Source: Lepraria neglecta (taxonomy: Eukaryota > Ascomycota > Lecanoromycetes > Lecanorales > Stereocaulaceae). From it: 64,000 bases of DNA. The DNA lies in assembly GCA_033220425.1 (NCBI GenBank), contig CM065652.1, forward strand, positions 4,340,001 through 4,404,000, in the 5' to 3' direction. Every line of letters begins with the position of its first letter. Positions within the stretch are counted from its first letter, which is position 1. The notes under the pieces are model-generated. The model saw only the letters and a program-made list of their open reading frames with translations. It did not search any database and was not told the DNA's origin. Position numbers and translations under genes: made by a program. Shown one piece after another: positions 11,801 through 22,975 of this stretch.

Positions 11801-13898
11801 TCTTGCTTGACTTTTTGGCACTCTATGACGACTGCCTCGGCAAACTTTTCTCGTTGTAGGAATAGCTCAGAGGCTGACAAAGGGGACCGAGGGCCAAAAG
11901 GCCCAGTAAGAATAGAAGGACCAGACCAGTCCAGCGCTATCGGTTAGTGATCCGAAGAGGAAATGTGGAGATGGCAGTTCTGGAGGGCAAGTCTTTCGGG
12001 TAAATTGGCCTGGCGCACCAATCAGCGGATCAATGCCAATGACACTTGTACTGGTAAGCGAAGGTCAGCGCATCAGAGTTGCGATGACGGATAGAAGGAG
12101 AAGTGTATCTTGGTCCCTCGGAATGGACGCAATCTGGCAGCACGTCCGAGACCTTCAGCGTCAAGCCATAGACATGTGTAAACCAAGGCTAAACATGAGT
12201 CATCTTCTGATGGTTGCACGTACTGACCACTCTGCGGTGGACGCTTCAACGAGTGGTCTGTGTGCCTCGACCAGCTGCATGAGCCCTAACTTTGGCTTGG
12301 TCGATCTGATGATCACACTCACGTGGAAATGCAGATCTCCGACTCGCTCGAAATACCCGCAACACAACCGAGCACAACAACACGCCTGTTAACTCGTGCT
12401 ATTCTACCGACACAAACCTTTTCAACAGCACTTGGATATTGCCGCAAACACCAATTAACAGGCAGTGTCTACCTAGTGGGCAGACGGTCGCATCCTCCAG
12501 GAACGTGGACCCCTAGACACAGCATCTGGGCGCAAAAATTTCCGAAGTGTCGATACTGAAACAACCGCCCATTAATAGGCCAAATCAAAGTACCATGTTA
12601 GCATGATGGTCGTGCCACAGCGGTACATGAATGATCCAGGCAGATTCAGCGGTAGTGGCTTGATAAGGCCGTAGACTATTCGTCGATCTCCTCTCTTGCT
12701 CCCAGGGATGGCGTGCTGAAGAGCGCGCATCCCCCGAGATTCTCGGTTGGAGAAACAAAAGAAGCTTGGGAAAAACAAGGGGCGTTGTGATAGTGACGAT
12801 TAGAAGCAGCTGGGAGATTGTCTCTTGGTTAGGAATTTCATCTGGGCTGGTTGAAACGTAACAAGGAAATGCGCTTCGGGCAGGTTGAGGGAAGATCAGT
12901 GTAGCGAAATAATTTGTGCGAGTGAGGGATTCTGGCTTGTGCTGACACCCCACCATCTTTACCCCGTTATTTCACTCTATTTTCTTTGGGATTCTACTGC
13001 CAGGCTTTTTGGGTAAGGCAATACTAGCAAAAGTAAATGAAACGTTACACTTAAACAAGACCCATGGGATATTTGATAGCGGAAAGTGGCGAGCCTTGTC
13101 GTTGGTTCTCTTGATATATCCGATCCACTACCCTCAACACCACGCGCCTAGCATCGCCTTCCCACCACTCCCTAAGCAACCAAGGGACCCTACCTAGATT
13201 CCACTCGCTGAAACACCCAGGCTCTACATCGGTACTTCCCTGCAGCAATCACTCTGATCGTTCATTTCGCCTCGAGTCATGCTAGCAACATATCCTGCAA
13301 TTGTCTAATGGTCTGCAGAGCACATGGCAACTAGGAGTCTACCACTAAATACGACATTACAGCCGGGGGATCAACCTTAACTAGACCCACGATCCACCAT
13401 TCCTGCTCGGTGGTTCACACACAGCGCTACTTGATCCAGTCGGAAGATTCCTGCCAGTTCGTGTAGTACGCGCCAATCTACAAAAGGCCTGGACAGTACG
13501 CACTCTTGTTCTTCGCCGCCGCTACCCTCCCTGAACTAGCTCGGGTCGGAAGTGGCATGGACCCATGATTATAATATAGACGTTGCTTCGCCTCATTGTT
13601 CTTCACATTCACACGTTCAAAATTAACACTTCGACGACAATTCGCCTCTGATACGAGCATTGTTTTATTTTGTTTCTACCCCAGCCGTGTCCGTTTACAC
13701 GACCCATTTAGAAACACTACTACTGTCCGAGCTGAAACTTCACTTGCGGCAGATGATCTCAAGCCGCATGCCGGTCCACTGTTCTATTTCTATATGGCCG
13801 CGGGGAAGATTTTGAGGGTGAAACTTCGATATCGGTCTCGGCTACCTTCCACAAGTTTCAGTGGTGAAGAAGGAACAAATAATATAAAGCAATTCGCC
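5886..13898. other. gene-poor region of about 8 kb
   Basis: No gene could be modelled with confidence. Open frames are short, lie in conflicting frames and lack recognisable domains. One stretch on the minus strand (7277-8170) looks more protein-like and is listed separately. No transposon ends, long repeats or RNA genes were seen. The region precedes a transcription-factor gene, so part of it may be long regulatory DNA or a noncoding transcript; that is only inference. Confidence 0.4.
7277..8170 (-). other. possible coding relic or unresolved multi-exon gene
   Basis: Minus-strand frames at 7814-8149 (containing LWQRDHTIVERELGNWIGEA), 7498-7737 (SIPFLLEFYEESVLLLVRVG) and 7277-7543 (DFKRMTFYGCMYTWPLDDL) have protein-like composition and lie in sequence. 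A GTAAGT donor lies inside the first frame, and an ACAG acceptor precedes the next, but no single splice pattern joins all three without a stop. I recognise no domain. It could be a decayed gene or chance. Confidence 0.2.
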
Positions 13899-15281
13899 AT
13901 GGCGTTAGACGGGCAAGACATCCATGAACCCGCCATGCTGCAACACCCGTTAGATCCACTGCAGACATCGTTCGAACACGGGAACCCGAGCTCCATTCCA
14001 CCGCCCCCAATGGTGCCTCTCACCTCGGCGGCGATACTGTCGCAGCGACGGCGAAGGAAAAATTCGCATTCGCTTAAGCGTTCTGCCTCAACACCAAATG
14101 TTCGCAGCCTCTCAAATTCCGACTCTGGCATGACTCTAGCAGAGAAGAGACGGAACAAATTAGGATATCATCGGACTTCTGTAGCCTGCGGTAAGTACAG
14201 TCTCAACCAGGTATTTATGAAGTCTATGGCTAATGACAGACACAGGGCACTGTAGACGGCGCAAGATAAGGTGTTTACTTGCTCCAGATGACGCACAGAA
14301 TCGATGTGCAAATTGTATACGGTTGAAGAAAGACTGCAATTTCTTTCCTGTGGATCAGCAACCACAGTGTGACAGACATCCTCGTACCTCCTCGAAGGCC
14401 GACACGGGAGGGTCAACTTCAGCAGACTCTTCTCCAGCTATGGTTGGCGGGCATCTCCCCGAAGATTTCAACGTTTATTCGCAGCTACCACTCTCTGCTC
14501 CTTATCTTTCGGCAAGAGGGTCGATTGGTGGAGAGCTCGTGTCTCCATTGACTAGAGGTGAGATTCATCATGTATCTAATTCATTCTGTGTATTTATAAC
14601 TAACGACTCTACCCAGCTCCTCTGACTTCTCAAGGGTATGAGTTCCCACAGCACAACCGGACTTCTTGGGGCTCCCCATTTCCAGACGTCCCAAGCTCAG
14701 CGGCTCTTTCGTCACCGGGAGATGCGCCTCATCCTTATTGGGGAAGGCACGCAGACTCGCCGATGACACCAGGGTTTTCACCGCATCCATCAGGACCAGC
14801 AAGTTCGCTTCACAGTGCTTCTGACACCAGGAGCAGCTTCACTTCGTTTGCGCCATCCGCACCATCGAGGAGCGACTCTGCATGGTCGGTTCCGGCTCGA
14901 TCAATGTCGTATGGCCTTGTAGAAGATTACCACATGAGCAACCAAAGCCCTTACCATCATCCTCAACAGGCGCCGATGGAGTTGCGGCGCCGGGCTTCAT
15001 TGATGAACCCGCCATCATTGCAGACCAGCAACAATTCGTCCAACACATCGCTCAACGAAGCCCACATGACCCCGCTCTCAGCTCCAGTTTCGACTCCTCC
15101 CCTGCAGCATTGGGGTATTCCAAGCACTTGGGCCCCTCTCCCAAGCAGTTCGTATGTGTCCAAAGCGCCAGATTATGGTAGCTGGTATGGCGAGCCGCCC
15201 CTCGCCAAGGTCCAAGAAGAAGACCTCGGACCCCATTACGGCAGCGAGCCCGCAATCCTGTACGCAGGAGCAGAGCAATGA
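13899..15281 (+). CDS. Zn2Cys6 fungal-type transcription factor
   Basis: Three exons (13899-14190, 14246-14557, 14617-15281) give 422 aa. The first intron splits the zinc cluster exactly after Cys97-Gly: the motif is C97-X2-C100-X6-C107-X10-C118-X2-C121-X6-C128 (CGHCRRRKIRC, then CANCIRLKKDC). A basic Ser-rich N-terminus (SQRRRRKNSHSLKRSAS) precedes it. The C-terminal ~290 residues are rich in Ser, Pro and His (for example SFTSFAPSAPSRSDSAWS) and look like a disordered activation region; the fungal-specific middle homology region is not visible. It is expected to bind DNA in the nucleus. The open frame extends upstream to 13596, but 13899 is the best start (CGCCATGG context). Targets are unknown. 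Confidence 0.88.
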
Positions 15282-16542
15282 GCGCATGAACAGTCTCGAT
15301 CGCGAGAAGTACGCACAGCCTCGCAGAAGCGTATCAGCAATCGTGAAGCTTCTAAGCTTGACATGAGACTCAATGCTGAAGCTCAAGACGTTTCACCGTA
15401 AAGTCGTTGACATAGGGGCCAACTACGTTGCAGATTTCGAAGTAAGCCTCCACGAGATCGGTTTCGACTAAGGTTACGCGCAAGACGGTGCTGGTTAGGT
15501 ACCCGAAGCCACGAGGTCGTACAAGCGCAGGCACATCTGGAACGAAAACGGTCATGGATGATGGCTCACGATTGTGACGAAGAAAACATCTTTTCAACAT
15601 CCGGATATTAGAAAGAGCAAAACAGCCGAAGATTGCCTACATTTGCCTATATTCAACGCACATCACATGCGACCGCGGATATTGGTAAAGCCAGAGGCAG
15701 CATCTGGCACGAGCGTGGGCATTCGGCCTCTTACAATCGACCGCATGTATCGTCCAAAGGCCCATAACCCAGCACCATCACCACCAATGCACCATTGCTG
15801 CTCCATTTCACCGCCTCTTGCTGCACCGGCGTCGACAAATTCCCTCATGCATTCATCACACGCCCATTTCTCGGAGTTTCTCACTTGGCTTTGTGCACCA
15901 TCACGAACTACAGTATTGCCGACAGACTGCACCAATTCTGGCAGTGTGTCCGTACCCACTCTATCTCTACCGCTTCAACGTTTTATGATTTCAACAGCGT
16001 TATTACCACAGCCGTTGTTCTACTAGAGCAGCCGCTGCAATGAAATCACCTTCATGGCGGTTTTTTACTAAGAACTTTTCATGCAACGTGCCCAATGTAC
16101 GACCAGTCCAAAAGGGAACGACACTTTTCTTGTCCACATCTAGGAATTCGAGGCTTTATCTTCTTTCTTGTTCATGTTTCAGCGTCTTTCACTGCACTTC
16201 TATTCATGTATCATACTTAGAGTGTTCGGCACTCATGGCTTTGGCACTCATGGCTTTGGGCAGGCAGACTTGCTTGCTACGACTATGTTCAGACGTTCAT
16301 GGAGGGAGGAGAAACTTCATATTAATGATGGACGAGCATTCAATCGATTCAATCAAAGTTCTCGAGACGTTCCTGTTCACATGATGACAAAACACCGTAT
16401 GCATTTCCTAATGTTTTAAGGTTAGATGCAACGACAACTGTGCCGCTACATAGACAATAGCACCAAGCCTCTCCCATCATATGCGTTCTGATCAACAGCT
16501 CTCCCACCCTATCTCCCCTCCCCATCCCCATCCCCATCGAAT
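15282..16542. other. intergenic between Zn2Cys6 gene and rps30
   Basis: Several open frames on both strands at 15.57-16.04 kb overlap each other and show no domain. I do not call a gene. A 15-bp tandem duplication (GGCACTCATGGCTTT twice) lies near 16230. Confidence 0.4.
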
Positions 16543-17044
16543 CTAAGCAGTCGGGTTCGGGTTCATCTGCACACATACACGTCAGCCATTGATCTCGTCA
16601 CACACAGACCTTCCATTCCCCTCCAACATCATCTTCTCCCATCCACCCCACCACAAACCCAAGTATAAAGAGAAGCAAGCTCACCTTCCTCTTCCCACCA
16701 GTCATAGTAACATTAACGAATCGCCTCGTATATGTGATCCTCTTCTTTGCGCGGCCCTTGGGCGTCTTCTTCTTCTCTTGGGGTTCAACCTGCATGCATT
16801 ACTATCATCAGCTTTCATCCTTCATCTCCATCACCCATGGCCGAGCATGTGTTTGTAGATAGACGTTCAATTCTGAATCGTATAGATCGTGCTCCTGCAG
16901 TGTAGGCAGAGATTCGGTGGGAGGCCTGACAGTTTGCGCGGGCACTGTGGATGGATGGTGGGAGGAACTGGATTAGGGGCGTACCTTTGGAGTTTGCGAC
17001 TTGACCTTTCCAGCACGCGCGAGCGAGCCGTGGACTTTGCCCAT
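16543..17044 (-). CDS. rps30: 40S ribosomal protein S30 (eS30)
   Basis: Three exons, complement(join(16543-16566, 16685-16789, 16985-17044)), encode 62 aa: [20 protein letters not shown], then [19 protein letters not shown], ending MTGGKRKMNPNPTA. This matches eS30 over its whole length. The protein sits on the small ribosomal subunit near the decoding region. Unlike animal genes, there is no ubiquitin-like (FUBI) fusion upstream; the yeast gene is likewise unfused. The first intron is 195 nt and the second 118 nt, long for this window, and the last exon is only 24 nt, so automated callers without splicing evidence would miss the gene. Long introns in ribosomal-protein genes are common in fungi. 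Confidence 0.96.
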
Positions 17045-18048
17045 GATTGCGGTTTATGAAGCTTCTCGGTATCGAGTGTCGTAGATTTTTTTGTTCGGTG
17101 TAGGGTCCTGTGTGGCGAGCTCTGGTCAGCCAGCTCGTCGAGACTCAGATATACCCCCGGCGCAACGCTGTCGGTGACAATAGCGAGAAGAAGAGCTGGG
17201 ATGGTAGATGGGACTCACGATAGCACTGAGGAGATGGCGTTGGTGGTGCTGAGGTTTGGTGGAGTGTCGGAGTCACGAATCTAGTTGTGGTGGAGCAGAA
17301 TTTAGCGATGCTTAGTCATCCATTTCAGAGTCATACCCAAATCCCTTTTTTCTTCGACAAGGGAAGCTCTACATGAGAGTCATATTGCCAGGATGTACTC
17401 TCTGGTCACAGAAATCATGAAAGTCGTTCATGATTCGTAGACTACGAGTCATACCAAAAATGCAACCAATTGAAAGTGGGTTTCTAGGGGGGAAAGAGTA
17501 CAAAACGCCGTCTATGCTTCAGAATTTTGTTGCAATTGGATTTGTCTATGCCGAGGAGCGCTTCTCTGAGCTGATGCAGATGAATTGAGATGCCTCTTTC
17601 GTTTCGCGTTACTGATTATGGTATCTTTACTGGGTTCGCTTGGTGGGCAAACATTCCTTGTCCTTCATGTCTTTGCTACTGAGGCATCCCAATAGCTGTC
17701 TTTGCTTTTCACAATTTCCAGCTGCAGCTTGCCTTGCTTGCCACATAAATGAAGATATTTTCCACTTTTACTTCTAGAGTATTCTCCAATGATGTTTTAT
17801 TGTCTGCGACTATGGCAGCTGCAACTGGCCAAACGCATTGTCTTTAATGTGTTTGCTTTGCAGATGCCTACGATGAACCGTTGAGATAAAACTTCCGTGC
17901 TTCCAGCTACTTCTCTTACATTCAAACGCCTTTCTCAACGAGCAGCGCCTTCAAAAATTAGACCCTGCTCATCAATGGCATTCGTTGAAGCTGAAACAAG
18001 GCTCCTCTGAATTCAGAGATTTCGCCAGGACGGAAATAATTACACACC
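17045..18048. other. intergenic upstream of rps30
   Basis: No coding frame was seen. The part next to 17045 should carry the rps30 promoter and leader. A block near 17720-17880 with AGCTGCA motifs resembles a block near 18840-18960 (see findings). Confidence 0.4.
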
Positions 18049-18475
18049 ATGGTAAACGACCAATAGCCCAGGCGTTCCTTTATCTTATTATCAAGAACAG
18101 GAGCGCCCGGAGCTCCTTTTCAATATCGGCGCCGAATTCGACGATGTGATTACCGGCGTGACCAATCTTCTCCAGGAGGAACAGTTAAGGGTAACACACC
18201 TGCCGCGAACAGAGATCGTAATTACAGTGCTTGGAGCATATGGTGAATATCATGAATTCAATACCAGGAATCAAGGTACTAATAGGGCTAGGACATTGCA
18301 CCCTGTTACAATCATGGAGGATGGAGCCTTCGTTTCACGGACGGTGCCTGCAACCGCTAGAGCTCTTATCGTAAGGGAAAGGGTCTTCACACCGGGAGGA
18401 CGCCGCAGAGCCAGAAGAAGGCCCACACATCCAATTCCACCACTCAATGGACGGCCCATATATCCAATTCGATGA
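18049..18475 (+). CDS. small hypothetical protein, start uncertain
   Basis: A frame from about 18101 to 18475 reads ERPELLFNIGAEFDDVITGV and ends with a basic, proline-rich tail (RRRARRRPTHPIPPLNG). No ATG opens this frame nearby. One possible model uses an ATG at 18049-18051 followed directly by a GTAAAC...ACAG intron (18052-18100), which gives MERPELL in frame and about 126 aa, but the branch point is weak. I recognise no domain, signal peptide or membrane segment. It could be an orphan gene, or a fragment. Confidence 0.35.
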
Positions 18476-19937
18476 TCTGCACTGGTGAGGGTAACGAGTG
18501 GAAGGCCTCTGACTTTACAATCAGAGAAGGTCTCCGAATTTACTATTAGGGAAGGTTGTCTCCTTCGAGATATCGGTGCTTGAGGGGAGTTGGATGTGAC
18601 TCCTGAAACCCGGTTGTGAAAGAATTAGACCAAGATGCGAACAGATTGAAATCTATCGAGTTTCTCCCCTGTACAACCTTTCCTTGATCAAGCCTTGAGT
18701 GCATATCTCTGAGCTGCCGCAGAGGGATTAGATTGCCCTGCATGATTTGTAGCCTAGATCAAATTGTATTACTAACATTTGCTTTGGGGATAGTCGTTGC
18801 CTGCCCTTTGATTTATTGCTGCTTTGCCTTCTACAAACGTTGAAGCTGCAGCTCGCCGAACGCCATATTGCTCTTCTTGCCTTCTGAGTCACCTTCTCAT
18901 CATGCCATTCTATTACTGTGATGCGAGCTGCAGTCCGCCCATGCGGTTATCTTCAATATATCCCATTCTCTAAATGGATGCCTTCAATAACTTCCAGATA
19001 TAAAAAGCGACATCCTCCGGCCAACAGCCTCAGATCCTCAGAACACCTTCTACATTTCCAGCAATACAATCAGCACAACATCTCCAGGAACATCGATATT
19101 CCATCAGTCTTTGAAATCTTAAAGCATCTGCTCACATTCTCAATACCACTCAGCACCCGGAAAGCACAACTGCTCCTACAACAGCTTCCCCAAACCACGG
19201 AAATGACTATCTCCAGGGGTTCCATGACCAGCCATATGGTCACTCATCAGACCAAGGCTCCCGGCCCCGCCACCCCTCCTCCCCCACCACCCCCTCCTCC
19301 TAAAACCCCTAGCAAATGAAGTATGGATATGGTGGTAAGCTATGTGATGATCACGACGCTGGATATGATTGCTGCTAACTGGAGATAGGTAATGGAACGC
19401 TATAGGGGATTTCAACAATCTCTTCTCGGCTACGCTCTGAAACAGCGAAGTCCACTATCAGTCCAAACATTACTTCTCCTTTCCTTGTTCTATGTATAGC
19501 AGATGAAGAAACTCGTTGATCTCGACGGCCTTAAAGAGGGACGTTTGTGGGTATGAACAGGGTTTAGAGTTTAAAGAGCTTTTAACAGAGATATTAGAGG
19601 CTATCAAAATTGAAGCCTGAACAACTTCATGCTCCGTCACATTTCTCATCATGCCTCTTCTTATGCCCAGAGTTCCTCGTGATATTCCGGCGTCACTCAT
19701 AATCAGGATGCTCAGGATGCTTGACGGCACTGTTTGGGGCCTGTTGATCCAACTTCTTTGACGTTCATCAGCAGTACATCCTAAGTCAATTTACTAAAGA
19801 AATGCTGTACATCTTCAACTAGTGAAGTTTTGTACGACAAGATATTAGCTTGCAAAGAGTCTTGTATCGATTGTTTTTGGTCATTCGCGAGCACGGGGTT
19901 GATGCTTGCTCGTCAAACTTGAGCACATGAGAATCAT
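18476..19937. other. intergenic, weak small ORFs only
   Basis: A pyrimidine-rich run (19257-19310) can be read as a proline stretch, but it equally looks like an intron 3' end (CCCTAG at about 19316), followed by a good GTAAGC donor, a GCTAAC branch point and an ATAG acceptor near 19336-19388. A spliced transcript is therefore possible, but I cannot build a credible protein. Confidence 0.3.
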
Positions 19938-20809
19938 TCACAGCTCCTCAACATCATCCAGACTCTTCGATGACAAATACGCTTCATAGCCCTCCTCCCC
20001 AACCAACCTCGCCTTCTCAATCTCCCAGTCCTGAACGCCTTTCCATTCATGCTCCGGAATCCACTACATCGCCCACAGTCAGCATCACTTTTGCACCCAT
20101 CACATGGAGGACACACTCACCCCAATATAAGCCCGATCCCCAAACCCCCCAATCCAATAAACATCCCTAACAACCAACCTAACCCACTCACTTTCATGGA
20201 TCTTATTCCCCGGAAACCACGCCTCCGCATCCGGATGCCTCTGCAAAAAACAAACCCACACACCTAATTCCAACACCTCCTCTATAGGAATGGGCTCGAT
20301 ATAGCCTATCAAACTAAACCGCGGCATGTTGGCGGGCGAATAAGTGTAGATGTCGTCGCTGGGCGGAGCGGTTGAGGGGGGTGGTAGCGAAGACTGAGGG
20401 TTACATTGGACCCGGCTTGCGTGTTGCGGAAGGTTGTGGCGATGCTGATGGCGAGGATTGTGGGGTTCGAGGGCTGGGGGAAGCAGGAGGCGTAGTAGTC
20501 CATTAGGCCTATTGGGGCGCCGGAGAGGCCGTCTGGTGTGCCCCATAGTGCTTGTGGGGTATCTTCTTGGAGGGCATGTTGTGTGGATGGTGGGCAGTGG
20601 GCTTGTTCTTTTTGGGAGGGAAAGACGGTCGAGAGGGTGGCTATTGAAGAGAGGTTGAGGATGCGGCGGGCTAGGATTGCAGATTCGTGTACCGTTGGGA
20701 TATGGTACTGTTCTGAGGGCGTAGAAGGGTTGGAGAAGACATGCTGAGGTGGTGGAGCGGAGGATGTGGCGAGATGGAGGAGCGAGAGAAGGGCGATTGG
20801 AAGAAGCAT
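19938..20809 (-). CDS. CREG-like secreted protein (FMN-binding split barrel), frame broken by one base
   Basis: The protein opens with a signal peptide (MLLPIALLSLLHLATSSA) and then follows the CREG/pyridoxamine-phosphate-oxidase-like fold: ESAILARRILNLSSIATLST, PIGLMDYYASCF, NPTILAISIATTFRNTQ, then YTYSPANMPRFSLIGYI, CFLQRHPDAEAWFPG and DVYWIGGFGDRAYIG. An intron (20064-20120, GTGAGT...GTAG) precedes the last exon, which starts WIPEHEW. The two halves are in different frames: the switch falls at a run of six G on the plus strand (20376-20381), where seven would keep the frame. Family members are secreted or lumenal glycoproteins that lack the usual oxidase activity. This is either a recent null allele or a base-calling error. 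Confidence 0.8.
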
Positions 20810-21203
20810 GGCGGCGACAGTGGTATGCAGTGGTGGTAAGGCCGGTGAGCTTGAGAGAATGGATGGTAGGGAGTAAAGTGGAGGAAATGATGGGCTTATC
20901 TACATTGTTTGTATCAGGAGTACACAGATCGGAATCTCTCTATCCAAGCGTGATGCATGACGATGACGATCTCGGACGGTTTATTGATATTGGTACGGAG
21001 AGGACATTTCATATAGATGACGCTGGACTCTGATGCGACAGTACATTGTTGGCTTTCTGGGTCATTGGGGAGTTCAAAACCTCTGATTCGATGACTGTTG
21101 CATGCTCCACTAAGTCTAATAACAACGCAAGACAAGCTTTCTATCCGTTATCCCTTGCACCTCCCCACTGAACCTCTCCCCCATCCCCTACCATCTCACC
21201 TCA
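20810..21203. other. intergenic between CREG-like and SRR1-like genes
   Basis: About 390 bp holding the promoter side of the CREG-like gene and the 3' side of the SRR1-like gene. Nothing else was seen. Confidence 0.45.
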
Positions 21204-21872
21204 CTAACGCTCCGGCATTGCCCTGCCCACCTGAAGAGGCTTCGCACGCTTCTCCCCCTCACCAGCAGGAATCCAATGCACACTCGTGCCCTGGCACCAC
21301 GTCCCACCAATATCCCCTAACCCCGTAGCCATTCCCGTCATCTTGCGTTTGAATCCTGCCGCCTGAATACGACAGAAACTGAGGACCTTATCCGTGGACG
21401 TGTAGATGTCACCCTGAGCGCGCATGGTGGCAATGGTATCATCGATGTCGGGGCAGATCAGGACTGCGAAGCCGGAGTATCGGAGGGCGGTGTGGAGGGT
21501 TTCAGAGCTGATGCTGGGAGCGAAGATCAGGGTACGCGTGGTGATCTTAGTATATATGGAGTCCTCTTTGTTGCCGTTGGCGGGGAGGAGGGTGAAGTCG
21601 AGGGACTTTAGGAAGGATTTTTCGGCTGCAGTAGTGGTATTGTCGATTTGGAAGTACATGTCCTTGATATCGTGTTGGTGCTTCAATATGGCTTGCAGGC
21701 TCTTGATGAAGACGAGTTGTTTGAGAGCATCGTCGCGAGTCACGCCTAGGTAGACAATTCGGTTGATGTCGTGATGATAGAAGCGGGCCAGGTCTCGTTC
21801 GAAAGTATCGTGGAGGACGAGGCTAGCGGGGGAGGCATGGAATGTTGCGTTAAGCTGTTCGTAATCCGCCAT
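21204..21872 (-). CDS. SRR1-like domain protein
   Basis: An intronless 222-aa frame. The middle follows the SRR1-like pattern found in many fungal paralogs: a strand INRIVYLGVT, a helix with LKQLVFIKSLQAIL, then MYFQIDNTTTAAEKSFLKSL (partner-residue stretch before the LG/LD turn), TRTLIFAPSISSETLHTALR and AVLICPDIDDTIATM. There is no signal peptide or membrane segment. SRR1 itself was named from plants and has a role in clock and light signalling; the function of the fungal proteins is not known to me. Assignment rests on pattern, not on a strict motif, so another small fold is possible. Confidence 0.5.
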   Translation of the reverse strand: MADYEQLNATFHASPASLVLHDTFERDLARFYHHDINRIVYLGVTRDDALKQLVFIKSLQAILKHQHDIKDMYFQIDNTTTAAEKSFLKSLDFTLLPANGNKEDSIYTKITTRTLIFAPSISSETLHTALRYSGFAVLICPDIDDTIATMRAQGDIYTSTDKVLSFCRIQAAGFKRKMTGMATGLGDIGGTWCQGTSVHWIPAGEGEKRAKPLQVGRAMPER

Positions 21873-21984
21873 TTTGGTGTCGTGGTCCGGAGTTGTAACC
21901 TTGCAAGTTCCATTGTGGGACTCATATCCGGGGATAAATAGGCAAACTAAGGGCTACTAACCATCATTGTGTTGTGATGGTATA

Positions 21985-22850
21985 TTGATGACCCAGCAGT
22001 CTGACAAAGATTCAAGGGAAGTGAAGTATCAAATTTGTCATATCAAGTCGGTGTTAAGCGGGAAGAACCACATTGAGGAGGCAAAAAGCCCATTGAAAGT
22101 GCTATATCAAGTCACTATTAAGTATTGAACGTGTTAAATCCAGGTAGCTGTTGAGCATCAACTGTGTCGAACCACACTGCCTTTGAGTATCGAATATGTC
22201 GATCCACGTAGCTGTTGAGCATCAATGTGTCAAATCATGTCGTTTTTGAGCATTCAATACAACCAATTAGGTTATTTTTAAGCATCGCAGGTGTCGAAAT
22301 CGAACGTATCGTTCTTAAATTTATTAGAGCATTGAGCGTATTACTTTCGAAAGGAGTAAAGCAGCTAGGACATCCTTTTCAGAAGGAGCAGAGTATCTAG
22401 CGCGTTCTTTTTAAGTCAAGTAGAGCATCAAGTGCATTGGACCAGAAGACAATGAAGCATCGAGTGTTTGGGTTTCAAAAGGAGTAGAGCATCGAGTACG
22501 TCGGGTTCCAAAGGAGCAGATCGTCAATCATGCCGGCTAACAAGGGGTTTGGGCTTCAAATGTACCGGTCTCCAAGGAACCACGCGTCAAGTGTAACGAT
22601 TTCCCAAGCAGCAGAGCGTCAGGTGGGCAGGTTTCCCAACGAGTAGAGCATTAGGTATGCCATATCAGCTCGTTATTGAGCGACAACTGCCCTGTTTGAA
22701 AGGCGGAAAGGCATCGGATGTGCCATCACTAGCTCGCTACTGAGCCAGAAAAGTCTTTTCTGAGCGGAAGCAACCCCATCAAATGTGTCGTATCAGGCCG
22801 TTGTCGAGCGTGAAAAGCCTCATTCGGACGGAAGCGAACTCATCGAACGC
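21985..22850. repeat. degenerate minisatellite with ~31-bp period
   Basis: Imperfect head-to-tail units of about 31-33 bp share a core TTGAGCATCRA followed by TGTGTCRAA in the left half, and GGAGYAGAGCATCRAGT in the right half. Core positions such as those near 22428, 22454, 22485, 22517, 22584, 22613 and 22645 step by roughly 26-33 bp or a multiple. Units differ at many positions, so the array is old. It fills most of the gap between the SRR1-like and FMN-dehydrogenase genes and has no coding frame. Confidence 0.75.
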
Positions 22851-22975
22851 CTATGTCATTGGTGAGCTATACTGCAAAATAATCTTTGGGCTAATTTCTG
22901 TCTATGGATATTTGACAGGTCCTCTTTTCTTTACCTGATGCTCAGTCCTCTAATGGCGGCGAGCCGTGCTAGGGA

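Noticed and set aside
13596-13898. N-terminal extension of the Zn2Cys6 protein
   Set aside because: The frame is open but the sequence is not regulator-like, and the ATG at 13899 has a much better context.
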